From positions 3,590,001-3,654,000 of the forward strand of contig JAJFZO010000230.1 in the NCBI GenBank assembly GCA_021397835.1: a stretch of DNA of 64,000 bases. Direction: 5' to 3'. Each line of letters opens with the position of its first letter. The first letter of the stretch is position 1. Positions 26,368 to 37,790 of the stretch are shown in pieces. The position numbers were made by a program, and so were the translations under genes. This DNA comes from Moringa oleifera. Its lineage: Eukaryota; Streptophyta; Magnoliopsida; Brassicales; Moringaceae. The notes under the pieces were generated by a model. It made no database searches. It saw nothing but the letters and a program-made list of their open reading frames with translations, and was not told the DNA's origin.

Positions 26368-26469
26368 GTCTGAAATTGACAGATACAGATGGACGAAAGA
26401 ATAATGAAAGCCATCACTGAATGGTCAGTCCCATGAAAAGTTACTAAGTTATGATCATTCCTTGGGCTC

Positions 26470-27000
26470 ACAAAACTTCACAGATGATTCATCAAAGGAT
26501 ATTCGAGTAAGAGCAACTCTTTGACGGACTTACTAAAAAAATGCAATAGGGCTTTTAAGAGATTAAAATAAAAAGTAGCTTCAAAGCTAGTATCATCCCT
26601 ACTAAACTTTAAAGAGCCATTTGAGGTATCACACACCTTTCTGATCGAGCAATCAAAGGCATCTTGGTTCAAAATGGCCACCCCGTGGCATTCCAAAGTT
26701 AAAAACTTAAAGAATGCAAAATCTTTGTTCAACCCATGAAAAGGAGATGATGGTTGTTGTCCATTGCCTAAGGACTTGGAAGTGTTACTTGCTTGGAACA
26801 AAATTTAAGGTAATTACTGACATTATCGCTAATACCTATTTTTGCTTACAGGAAAAGCTATTTTTAAAATAAGTAAAATGGCAAGAGTTTGTGGCAGAGT
26901 TTAATTTCATGTGGGAATACAAACCAGACAAACAAAACATTGTTGCTGATGCACTAAGCCATGTAGAAATGCAAAATTATATGGCTGCTCAAACAGGTGT
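26470..27000 (+). pseudogene. degenerate chromovirus RNase H
   Basis: Segments in shifting frames read FIKGYSSKSNSLTDLLKK, then HCLRTWKCYLLGTKFKVITD, then WQEFVAEFNFMWEYKPDKQN and VADALSHVE. They match RF+.GYS.I..PLT.LLKK, H.L++W+.YLLG..F.V.TD and NVVADALSRK. Multiple stops are present. Confidence 0.75.
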
Positions 27001-27139
27001 CTAAAGCAAGTTATTCGAGCTAATAAAATCAATAGCTATAGAGGATATTGAGTATGCCTGAGTCTTGTAGGAGGTGAGTAAGGGCTTGATTCGAAGATAC
27101 TAAATCGAGAAGGGGTTACTATATGCTTGAGGAGGCTGA

Positions 27140-28000
27140 TTGTTCATGCCTAAGTCTGAAGGGCTCAGAAAACAGTTGTTGAGAGAAACCCATGACCTGT
27201 TGTGGGTAAATTACTCAAGCATCGAAAGGATGCCTGTATTGCTAATGAGAACATATTATTAGCCTAAATTGACTAAAGACATGGAGGCTTATGTCCCCAC
27301 ATGCTTAGTGTGCCAATAAGACAAAATAGATAAAAGGAAGGAGGTGGGCTTACTCTAGCCTTTGCTCATTTTGAAGCATCGTTAGGAGTCAACGTTGATG
27401 GATTTCATTGTGGGCTTCCCAAAGATAAAGGGACTATCCAATATAATGGTAATTATCAATAGATTTTTAAAGTATGCTATATTTGTTCTTATCACTTGAG
27501 CATGCTTAGTTGACGTGGCCGCTGAGATGTTTTTCAAGTATGTCATTAAATTGTTAAGGTTATTAAAAGATTGTGAGTGATAGAAATGCTAGATTCACAG
27601 GAAGATTTTGGATAATGTTGCTAAATATGATGAGAACAATACTTAAGTTCTTCACAGTAAATCATCCACAAACAAACGGATAAACAGATAGGGTAAATAG
27701 CTTACTAGAGGAGTACTTATGACACTATGTGACCACAAGCTAAAGGGATTAGCTTAAGTTGTTGGATGCAGCATAGCTCTACTATCATATCCATTGCTCT
27801 TCATGGACAGGCCTAGGTTTTGCAGAGCTAGCTTTTAGACAATAACCAATAACATCCTACTAGTTAGCCAAGAGGAAGAGCCAAGAAAGTTGCCCAGCAG
27901 CTTACCGCTATGCTCGTGATAAGCAAGAGTTGATTGGTTAGATGATGGATAGCCTTTTCAAGACACAAAGGCATATGAAGAAATATACCAACAAAAAAAA
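27140..28000 (+). pseudogene. degenerate chromovirus integrase
   Basis: The zinc-finger region reads LRETHDLLWVNYSSIERM and MEAYVPTCLVCQ, in which the second His of HHCC (normally GH before P) is lost. It continues with STLMDFIVGFPKIKGLSNIM and VIINRFLKYAIFV. These correspond to SISMDFI.GLP...G...I.VVVDRFSKYA.F. Stops interrupt it. Confidence 0.78.
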
Positions 28001-28259
28001 AAAGTGGGATACTGAGTTCCAAGTTGAGGACAAGGTACTGTTAAAGCTGAAACCTCAAATTTAGAAGAAAAACACGAAGAAGGAATTTCATGAAGGACTT
28101 ATCCCAAGGTATGATGGACCATTTGAAATTAAAAAGAAAGTTAAAGCACTAGCATATGGATTGAAGCTACCGTAACATCTAAAGATGCACTCAAGGAGTC
28201 CCAGAAAGATCTCAATAGTGGTGCAAGTAGCCAAGCACGCACCATCGATAACTTAAATT

Positions 28260-28440
28260 CAATTTGACAAAAAGATAGAAAAAATCCTTGATCATAGAAT
28301 AGAGAGGTATAGTAAGATGAATCAAAAGATATATTACTTAGTCTAGTGGAAAGGCACTAGTAAGGTGGATGCAAGTTGGGAAAAAGATACCATTTTATGG
28401 CAACTTGAAGACCGAAATAAGGTGTACCATAACACTAAGC
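28260..28440 (+). pseudogene. degenerate integrase C-terminal chromodomain
   Basis: The frame gives KIEKILDHRIERYSKM, then QKIYYLV, a stop, then WKGTSKVDASWEKDTILWQ. This fits the chromodomain pattern AEKILD.R........YLVKWKG....E.SWE....L. One stop replaces the Lys in YLVKWKG. This domain defines chromoviruses and in active members directs integration to particular chromatin. Confidence 0.82.
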
Positions 28441-28475
28441 CGACAAAAGTGTCAAGCTCTTCTAATAAGGTGGTT

Positions 28476-29466
28476 TGTCAAACCCTTGAGTCTGAGTGCC
28501 AAGACTTAGGTGTAGTATGCCTCGATCCACGCTTGAACCTAAAAGCATGAATGAACCATGCTAGCAAGGCAAAATGCATGGGTTAGATATAGAAATGAAT
28601 GCTAGAGACTTGGTTAGAAGTTGAATTTCATACTCATAGTATGAGATACGCTAATGAGTTAGAAACGTCGTGGAATCAGGGATGAAGCACGCAAACTGAT
28701 TCACAAGCCTGCTCAAGGGGAGAGCAACAGAAACGCCTTGAACAAGCACCAACACATGGTGGTGCAAAGATATTCAGCCACGAAAACACAAGAGAGGATC
28801 TGAGAGCTCAACTTAGCATGGATAGAAAGTCCTATAAGTAAAGATATTTTACAAAGAGAGATGTGGTCATTAGCTAGAAGATGGTAAAGGAAATAAAAGG
28901 ATAAGGAAGATATGTCTATCCTAAAAGCCAAAGGAAAGATAAGGCGTAAAAAGAGTCCTAAACAAAAAAACATTTCCTCAAACTTATCCAAGCTGGTTGA
29001 AAGTGGAGATAAGATCTTTGACTCATAGAGAGTCTTTGTGGGAGAAGGATACAATCCAAACTTTAAAGATAAGTTTCAATCCGATAACAATCTGTGACCA
29101 AGGTTGGCTGGCCAGTCCAGAAAATATGGGATAAAAAAGAGAAAGTGTTCGAGTTTGACACTCCTCAACTAGTATAAAATGGGATCTTGGGTTCAATTAT
29201 AAACACATTAAGAAACAGAAACTTAAGTGTGTAGGTAATTAGAGGCATTAGGTGCTCTTAGAGAGACCTTTCTTTTGTAAAGAATTCGTTTATCTTTAAT
29301 AAAGGTTGAGAAAGAGTTCTTATAATATTTGTCTTCTTTATTATTCTTTTACATTATTTTATCTCTCACTTTGCTTTTGTTGTACGCTTTGAAAGAGGGT
29401 TGGCTAGGTGAATGTACTTAATGCCATCATGTTAGAGTTGTGGATCCAACAACTAACGGTGTGACA
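28476..29466 (+). repeat. 3' LTR of the chromovirus
   Basis: This is the partner of 22992-24008 with intact TGTCA...TGACA ends. It is followed directly by AGATC, which pairs with GGATC before the 5' LTR as a near-perfect target-site duplication. Confidence 0.9.
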
Positions 29467-31044
29467 AGATCATCCATCAGCATATTTAAGCTTCTTCATT
29501 TTGAAAAGCCTTTCTACTGCTTTTTTGCCAATTCTTAGTTTCTATGAATCTTATAAGACATTAAAATTGATGATCTAAACATCAAAACTATAGACAATAA
29601 GTTATCTTTACTAGTCAATTAGACCTAATAACTTATTAAAAAAATTTTAAAGAAAAGATACAATTTGTGGAGAAGGTAATCAATGATTCCAAGGATACTA
29701 ATTCTTTTCAAAAGCAAGTATGGTATGCTAAGTCTTGGGTTAATCTTAAGTTAGAGCTTATTTTAAACTTTTGCAAATTCTAGCAGGTAAAAAAAAAAGC
29801 ATATTGATATTGTAATATATCTTCCTCCAGGTTTGTCCTTTTGTTTAAGACATTGAATCTCTTTCTTTAGGTGAGCTTAAGGCCAAGCAATCTAATTGGA
29901 GAAGTCAACTTACATGGTTGAAAGGATTAAGCTCCTACCCAGCAAATCCAAAACAAGACTTGAATCAAACATGGAGGTTGCCTAAGAAAAAGAAACCACA
30001 AACAACATAAAGAAGGCTTCCATAATGTTTTCATCTAAAGACACTAACAACAACCACACAAACTAGAAAAGTCAATTGAAAGCCATGAGTGTTGCATAAA
30101 AAGTTTGGCCTTAAGAAGACAAATGAGTAAAAAAGAACAATTTGAGTAGACATTTTGTCTTCCTATCAAGTTTGATTTACCATAAAGGAACAATGAGCCT
30201 AAGGTCAATAAGGTACTCAACATATAATGACTAGAATTTGCATGTAATGAAACAAAGTGGCCATATGCATGCAACAGATAAACATGTCTTGACGAGATGT
30301 CAAATTTCACTTCTTTGTAAAACATGAACACCATTGCCCCATCCATTCCCATTAATGTCCTTAACATTTTTTCTTATCTTACTAATATGTTCATCCTCAA
30401 TTTCTCAAACATGACACCAAATTAAAACCCACAATGTAATTGCTGCAAACACTAGCACATAAATGCTACAAATGAAAATTTCAAAAGTTTGAGACTGAAA
30501 CTTTGTATTTCCATAAAGAGCTTTATGGGTTTTATATTCAATTCATCTTTGCGATGATTTTCATTTTCATGACATCATATTAGGGATTGGAGGTTTGGTT
30601 TTGCTCTGCACCTTTTTATTTTTTTATATTTAATATTATCAAAAAATATGAGTTGTTTTGAAAATATGGTGATTTCGAAGTTGTTGAAGTTTTTAAATGC
30701 ACGTATTATCTTTTTTTATTTGTGGGATGTTGATGAACAATGATATATATTTTACTATTTAATTTTCTATTATAACTTAAATCAAAACTTTAAGAAGCAA
30801 AAAAAAAAAAAGTTTCAAGTTGTCTCTTCTTAGGTTCTTTATTTTTTTCTTTGATTGTATGCAAATTAAAAGAAGCTTTTTTAGTGAAACTAAAAAAGAA
30901 AAAAGTTGATGCTAATAGATGAAACTATCCTCACACTATGACTTGATATTAATAGTATTTGATAATAAGATTTGACCTAAATAAAATAAATAAATAAAAA
31001 TTTACTTAAATAAAAAGACCAAAAATGAGTTAATCGGTTGCTTA
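29467..31044. other. spacer, no gene recognised
   Basis: The minus-strand open frame at 30044-30367 has no recognised product and no splice context. The rest is AT-rich. Confidence 0.4.
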
Positions 31045-31935
31045 AGTTTAAAAAATTTCTCTCTTTTTGCAATAACTATTTTTTGTAATCTAATTGTTTT
31101 TAATTTTTCTATATTTTTAGGTAAAAAATTTATGTAAAGATAAATATATTTATAACAATATCATTACGATAACTGTATGAACGAACGAATATGTTGGTTG
31201 ACAAAAAAGCTAGGTGATGTTTATTAACGGTTTCATGTAAAGATTAAAATATCTTATATTAAGATTGACACAATTTCATATAAAAGTTAATATATTTTAA
31301 ATTAAGGTTAACACAATTTTGTATTAAAGTTGAGATATTTCATGTTATGCTATAGTGTCTATCTTGTGTAACTTTTATGTGAAATGTTTTTCATGTAACA
31401 TTTACAAGTGATATTTTCGTGTTAAAGTTAATACAATTTAATATAAAAGTTGACATATTTCTTATTAAAATTGACACAATTTCATATTATATTACAATAT
31501 TATTTCTAGTGTAACCTTTACATATAATATTTTCGTGTTAAGGTTGGCATATTTTTGTATAAAAATTGACACATTCCATGTGATATTTTTTAATATGCTC
31601 ATATATTTTTGTATAAAAATTCGACAATAACTTAATATAAAATATGTTAACTTTAATATAAGATTATGTCAACCTTAACACAAAATGTGCACATTTACCA
31701 CGGATTTATGCCAAGCTTGATACGGAATAAATCAATCTTCAGATAAAACTGGTAGAGAATATTATCTAAATTTTTTTTGTCAACCAAGTACACAGATATT
31801 CACTCAAGCCGACGTAATGACATTGTCGTAGATATATTTATCTTCGTATGAGTGTTTTTGTTCAAAAAAATTAATTAAAAACTATTAAATTATAAAAAAA
31901 ATTATTACGAAAGAAAAAAATTAAATTAAAAAAAC
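31045..31935. mobile_element. non-autonomous DNA element with long terminal inverted repeats
   Basis: The two ends are imperfect inverted repeats of roughly 160 bp. At left, TTGGTTGACAAAAAA (31194-31208) is mirrored by TTTTTTTTGTCAACCAA (31771-31787). AAGATAAATATAT...ACAAT.TCATTACG (31138-31168) is mirrored at 31812-31843. The similarity goes outward through a T-rich segment to about 31045 and 31935. No transposase is encoded. Length and TIR size fit a Mutator-like or foldback MITE, but exact ends and target duplication could not be fixed. Confidence 0.65.
31215..31640. repeat. degenerate short subrepeats inside the TIR element
   Basis: Units of roughly 25-35 bp recur imperfectly, such as TTGACACAATTTCATATAAAAG and AGTTGACATATTT, with alternations of TGACACAATTT and GATATTTCATGTTA. 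This suggests internal expansion. Confidence 0.5.
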
Positions 31936-32600
31936 TTCATATAAAATCAAAATTTTATCACTTTTATTATAACTTTTATTATGTTTATCATGATGGTAAT
32001 ACTATAAATTTATATCATATTTTTAATAAAATAATAAATATGGAGTTTGGACTAAATACTTGATTCTGTATTTTTGATCAATTACTCTAAAGCGAAAAAA
32101 AAAAAACTCTCTTATGATGGCACTTGAGGAAGACTTTTATTGATGGCATAAATGTAGTCAAATCATACACTCTTGAAATTATAACGACGTCGTATCACTC
32201 AAAATGGGGCAGCAAAACACATTTTGTTCTGGAATCATAATTGGATTTTTCTCGAGGCCAATTAAACATAAGAAAGTGAATCGGCAATAGCCCGTTAGAG
32301 CTCCACGAGACTCCAACCGTCTTTCAACAATCACGATGGTTTTTTAAGTTATGTCTTCTTTAAGTCAAAAGAATAATAAATTATCAGAAAAAAATTTAAA
32401 CAATTATTAATAGTAAATTTAAATAATATTTTTATTAATTATTTAAAACATAATTTAAGTTTATAATAATATTAATTTTATTAATTTTTTAATATTAAAA
32501 TATTTTAAAATAAATTAGAAAAATTTTAATTTTATTTTATATTATATCAAACTCATCATAATATTAATATAATCTCTATTTAATCTAGGCCGATCTAATT
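31936..32600. other. AT-rich upstream spacer of the DUF1475 gene
   Basis: No gene was seen. The sequence has poly-A runs and short AT-rich repeats. Confidence 0.4.
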
Positions 32601-32835
32601 TCATTATAATAGTGACCTATCAGAGAGCGAGCGCCCAAATGCACCCAATAGAAAGGACCCATGCAGAGCTTTCAGACGCATTGCTGTTCGGATTCTACGT
32701 TCCCAGAAAAACGATGTCGTTTGAAAAAACTCCGACGTGGCTTGTTCTATACCGTACCATGTCCTTCTATATGGGTGAAACCACGTCATCACCTCAATCA
32801 CTCCCCGCCAAGCGAACATTTCTCTCCTCTTGTCT

Positions 32836-32836
<1 letters not shown>

Positions 32837-32868
<32 letters not shown>
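32837..32868. repeat. (CT)n microsatellite in the 5' leader of the DUF1475 gene
   Basis: About 16 CT units end roughly 30 bp before the start codon at 32901, so they are probably transcribed in the 5' UTR. Pyrimidine tracts like this are common near plant transcription starts. Confidence 0.9.
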
Positions 32869-32870
<2 letters not shown>

Positions 32871-32900
32871 AAGCCTGGCTAGTCAGAGACTCAGAGCAAA

Positions 32901-35900
32901 ATGGCTGCAAGTCTTCCCGTGGTGGGCTTAAGAGCTCTGTTCCTGCTACTAGGCTGCCTGATGGCTGCCACTCTCATTTACACCATCAGCGTTTACGGTC
33001 TCCCTTTCCCTCACAGCAAAGACGACCTCACTCCGTACGCACACAAATTCCCTCTCTCCCTCTATCGTTATATGTACTTATATGTATATATATGTATATG
33101 GACTTATTTGTATTATACTCTTTTTTTTCTTTTATTTTAGTTAAATTTTTAGAAATCTATGAAGAATTCTGTAACATAAGAGTGTTTTTCTTTTAATTTT
33201 CTTTACTTTCGTGGTAATATGATCTAGGTGGTTGGCAGCCACTTTTGTGGATTGCTACATTAACGTTGTAGCTTTAGCGGTATGTTAAACCTATCTTCGA
33301 CGAGAGTATATGGCTTTAATGTTTTCATTTCTTTTAATTTCGAATACTGTAATTGTTTGCTGTTATGGATAACATCAGGCTTGGATATCATACAAGGAAT
33401 CAAATTGGATCAGTGCACTACTTTGGATTATTCTTCTTGTATTCGTGGGCAGGTTACCCTTTAATACGTTTGCTTCACATAAATGTATTGTTAAGTCTCA
33501 TCTTTTCCTTTTTTTTCATTTTTTCTGTGTTTGTTCTCCAGTGTTGTTACATGTGCCTATGTTTTCGTCCAACTTCTCAAGTTGACCTCTCAAGAATCCT
33601 TACAAAATCCCATGTACTATCTGTTGTTGCGGCATTCAAGCAAGTATGTATCCACAACTTGTACATAATTATGCACTAGCAATGGAGCTAACTAATATGT
33701 CTCAGTAATTATAAACTTTTCCATGAATGATCAGTGACTTATTCTTGTTGCCAATTCCTTCTGTTGATGTTACGATTAAATTATTGAAAGTGGTTTAGGC
33801 TTGGCCTTCTTCATAGGTCTCTTCAATTATTTCACTTATGTTAGGATTGTCACATATAAGGTCCATATGTTGACATTATGGATATTGTCTCTTCCAGCCA
33901 CCATTATGTTGTTTAGAATTTCAAAGAATATTAATGTGTTCTTTGTTTATTTATTGACACGAGATCCTTGCATCCAGCCTTCCTTCAGTCATCTTTATCT
34001 TACAACTGAGAGGGACAGAGACCCATGCATATGGAGGAGTTTGAATGCCTAACTTTTCCTAACAGGAGAATATTGATTAATATGCCCCTTGCCTCAGAAG
34101 AAGTGAACAAAATGTTGATAAATAATTCTTCGGCTCCTTGAATGCTTCTTAGGTGTACTATTGCATAATGGTTGTAAGCCTGATCTTACAACAAATTCTA
34201 ACAGTTGCATAGCAGGTAAAATTGCTGCATCCTTTAAGCAGAAATCCAGAATCCGTCCATTAAGTAACCATGAAGTATAAGTATTTATTTATATGTACCA
34301 AATATGACATAAATAAATGATTTTCTAATTTAACTAAGACAGTATTTTATTAAAAAAAAAAAAACATTTTCATTCTCTTGCTCAAGCCTGTGACAAGTAC
34401 CTCAAATTTGCTTGTCTTTTCTGTGTGTGGGCCAACCCCTGCTTGCTTCAGAGCATTTGTCCCTTGTTCTAGCAAGCAGTTTTCATACTTTTGGCTGGTG
34501 GGTAAATCATGTCTTAAAGCCATTGCAGAGACATAGGTAAGGCGCAGCAGATTTAAGGTCTAGAAATTGTTCTTTCTAGCTATAGGAAGGTTGGATACAC
34601 AAAGGACATTGCAGTGGACTCTTAAAATGTAGAAATTGTGGATGCATGATACCATTAAAAATGATGTTTGTATTGTTGAATGGAGTGTCCTAAAGCTCAA
34701 CCTCTCTCTCTCTCTCCTTTTGTCTTTACTTTTTCCATGGAAACTGGTTTTTTTATTCATGCAAAATTCTTTGTTTAGGGATGCTGTGGAACGTCGAACA
34801 AAGCACTCCTCTGTTATCATTGCAAGAATCATTTTCAGTGCTTTGGGTTGTTTGATGTTGGGAACTTTGCTTTATACAATCTTCACTGATGGTACTCCTT
34901 TTCGGAAAGAGCTTTTAACTCCGTAAGTTTCTTATTTTTTCCAGTTTAATTCTGTGGTTGCTCCTTTTTAATTAAACATCTGTGAGAAGGATAGTATCAG
35001 GTGATTTCTCATTGTGAAACACCAATATAACTGATAGAAAGAGAAGAGTAAAGATGGTCATTGGTTATGCATTTGTGGCACAAGTTGTATATTCTTCTTA
35101 GCAACTGCAGTATAGCTTTTTCAAGCTTCATTCATGGAAGATGGATAATTACATTTTCTTGGCCTGATTTATGAAGATGCAGTTTGCATAGAGTCAATTT
35201 GTAAAAGGTAGCTTCAGTCTCTGTAGTTTCTCTCTGTCTGACAGAAAGATGCACCTTCGTGGGATTATTTGGCATCCATTTCCCTAGAGGAAGATAGAAA
35301 ATGGTTTTCTCATTAATTAAGTGCAAGAGAAGGAGTCTGCTGGAATTCAATGTGGCTGAAGCTAGCTGGCTAATTATTGCTTATTTGTGGTGTTATTTGT
35401 CAACCATGATGGAAATACAGCCAAAGTACTTCTAATAATCCCTGCACAGAAAAATGGGCACGAGATGTCTCTAAACATGGCTGATGCTTATGAACCATAG
35501 CTTCCTCCAGTTGTGGTATCCTTTCTTTTTTCTGTTATCAAGTTGGCAATGAATGCTAGCTGCCCACTCAGTATGGGCTTCTTCACGATATGTGATGCAC
35601 CTACTTTTCTTTCTATTCTTTCTGTTGACATGTGCTTCACCTTATGCATTTAATTTGCATAAGGTGCAGCTAACAATTTGCTTGACCTTTCCTTTTTGTT
35701 TTCTGTAGGGCACTTATATATTATTTGAATATGATTAGTTGCCAAATTGTTGCAGGTTGATGGTCGCAACACTTGTTAACTTCTACGTCAATGTTGTGGC
35801 TCTATCGGTATGTTTTAAAATGCTGATGAATGGTTGTTTAAAACTTTATGAATCATTTTTCAGATTGGATAATTAACATATACCATGTCACCAGGTTTGA

Positions 35901-37790
35901 GCAATCTGTAGTTCCTTTTTTTTAAAAAAAAAAATTCATTTTCTCCATGAATATATTGAAATAGTGCCTCATATATGAGACGGTGCAAAGTTCTTTTATC
36001 AGTTCACTGTGTCTTTTGGGCTTTGGTTGCCCTCCCTTACCTAATTGATAAAGCTAGTATGATATCCTCGGTCTTTGTGTATGTTTTCAGGTTTGGGTTT
36101 TCTACAAAGAATCAAGTTGGATTAGTGCAATTTTGTGGATAATTTTATTAATATGTTTCGGCAGGTAACCTCTTCTAATGAGTTACCATTATCTGATTTA
36201 ATTGCTTATGACATTTGCTGATCTTTTCTTCTGAAGGGTTCTAATTGTCAAGAAATTTGTAAGAAAATTGACCTACTGACATTTATGTTTCAAAGGGTTA
36301 CTTATATGTGTACTATCCAACCCAACCTTGGACATCTGTCCTCAAATCAAAGCAGCTTGACCAATATTGTAAACTAGCCTTAACCTTAACTGGGAAGTAG
36401 CGCTTTTTTTACATTCTTAAGTCCTTCATGCAGGTGTTAAATTGGTCACTTTTATATAGAGGGAACTAAAAAGGAGAAAGAAAAGAGAATACCATGTTCT
36501 GTAATATTTCCACTAAAAAGTTTACAAACTTATGTGGCATGTCATCCTTCGAAGTCTTCCCGACCAAAACTTGTAAATTCAGTGTTTGTAGTGCACCATT
36601 GGAGAATTGTATATTTATCATTTTTAAATAACATTAAATATATTGATCTGTATTCCCATAGTGAAAACAGAACAAGAATGTCTTTGTGAAGGAGTGCTGA
36701 TATTCAATTTTCTTAAAATTTTCAGCATTTCTACATGTGCCTACATTGTTCGACAGCTGTCACAGCTTACTTCACAGGATCCACTCTACCTTATTTTACT
36801 AAACAGTAGCGGCAGGTAAGTCAAGTGCATTTGTTTGACTTTTTAATTTCAGAAAATTAAAGCAAGTGATTCTTGGTTTAATATTGACGGAGATTTTCAT
36901 TTTTCTGTTTCTTTGTGCACCTATCTAATATGAAAGAGCCTGCAAATCTTGTTTCTGGGAAAGTCAAGAAGATATAGCTTACCTCCTGGGTTATTTCAAT
37001 TTTAAAGAAGTAAATACTCCCCAATAAATAAATAAAATAAAGTCGGAATGTGTTGCATCAACTAGTACAACATTGAAGTAAGATATAGCTTACCTCCTTT
37101 GGAAATCTTTCTACGTTGTACCTTAAGGAGTATCTGGCGTCCCTTTGTCTAAGATTCAGTGTTGCTGGACTGCCAGTATAGATGCTGACCACTTTCTGTG
37201 AAAGGGGATTCCTGGCCACATAATATTTATTGGCATGATGTGGAGGATGACTTTCTGGTGAACAGTTCTAATATTTTACACTCAGGTGGGGAAAAAAAAA
37301 AGTCAAAGAGCAACGCTAGAAGGGTATCTTTTCCCTGGGTGACGGAAAAAATATTTTTGAAAATGAATCCTCACCTTCCCTGATTACGTTCTTCATTAAC
37401 AGTTCTATCGAAGTCAAGTGAATTGGCCATGGAAAGCTGAAAATAAATATTGATAAGTGCAATGAGAATGGAGAACAAAAGGAGATTAAAAAGAAAAAGT
37501 AAAAACACAGTGCTATTTGTTTATAGTTTCCTCAAACTAGAAATTAAATTATAACAAGCATATTTGTGGTTGGTCCTGCTTTATGCATGAGTTTATCTGA
37601 GTTGAAGCGCTGACAAGAACATAAGCATTTGATGAAATTCTGGATGATGAGAATCCCTGCTAGTGTCAGTATGCAGTGTGCTTCTCAAGCCTCATTTTGT
37701 CTGTTTACTTTCCTTCTCATTTGCCGCTGAAGTAATAGTGACGTAATGGTTCGTTGTAGGGCAGAAAGCAGATATGAGCCGACATCATGA
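32901..37790 (+). CDS. DUF1475 membrane protein with two homologous halves
   Basis: CDS is join(32901..33034, 33228..33279, 33379..33452, 33542..33643, 34779..34922, 35756..35807, 36091..36164, 36726..36815, 37760..37790), 250 residues, all GT-AG and in frame. The length agrees with DUF1475 (about 250 residues, plant-specific, function unknown). The first half (1-145) reads LFLLLGCLMAATLIYTISVY, then WLAATFVDCYINVVALA, then AWISYKESNWISALLWIILL, then a CAYVFVQLLKLTSQ segment. The second half repeats the same order (GCLMLGTLLYTIFTDG, LMVATLVNFYVNVVALS, VWVFYKESSWISAILWIILL, CAYIVRQLSQLTSQ). Each half has about three hydrophobic segments, so this is a polytopic membrane protein. The last exon is inferred; reading through its donor ends the protein at TAA (36817-36819). 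The family name is from memory of the pattern. Confidence 0.85.
33644..34778 (+). other. intron separating the two halves of the DUF1475 gene
   Basis: This 1135 bp intron lies exactly between the duplicated exon sets. AA|GTATGT and TTTAG|G join to give Lys-Asp in frame. No internal stop codon or promoter is needed, which supports one gene rather than two. Confidence 0.7.

Larger units (their letters stand above)
22992..29466 (+). mobile_element. decayed Ty3/gypsy chromovirus with both LTRs
   Basis: A 6.5 kb element is bounded by direct LTRs of about 1.0 kb (22992-24008 and 28476-29466). The 3' LTR has canonical TGTCA...TGACA ends; the 5' copy starts TA. The five bases before it (GGATC) and after it (AGATC) match at four of five positions, a likely aged target-site duplication. 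A primer-binding site related to initiator-Met tRNA follows the 5' LTR. The domain order on the plus strand is gag with damaged zinc knuckle, protease, RT, RNase H, integrase, chromodomain, which defines a chromovirus, probably the Tekay/Del type. Stops and frameshifts occur in nearly all parts, so it is not autonomous. Confidence 0.9.

Noticed and set aside
28713..29054. 113-codon minus-strand open frame in the chromovirus 3' LTR
   Set aside because: It lies wholly inside a non-coding LTR. The matching 5' LTR position has only a shorter, different frame (23130-23387).
30044..30367. 107-codon minus-strand open frame
   Set aside because: No family is recognisable and no splice sites or promoter are visible. 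It could be transposon debris but cannot be supported as a gene.
32612..33196. 194-codon plus-strand open frame overlapping the DUF1475 start
   Set aside because: It is in another frame through the CT microsatellite and exon 1. The Ser-Leu repeats are CT translation, and the DUF1475 frame from 32901 is the real one.
32901..36819. Reading the DUF1475 locus as two separate tandem genes
   Set aside because: The second half has no start codon suited to the conserved N-terminus, and exon 4 joins exon 5 in frame with good splice sites to give the family's usual length of about 250 residues.
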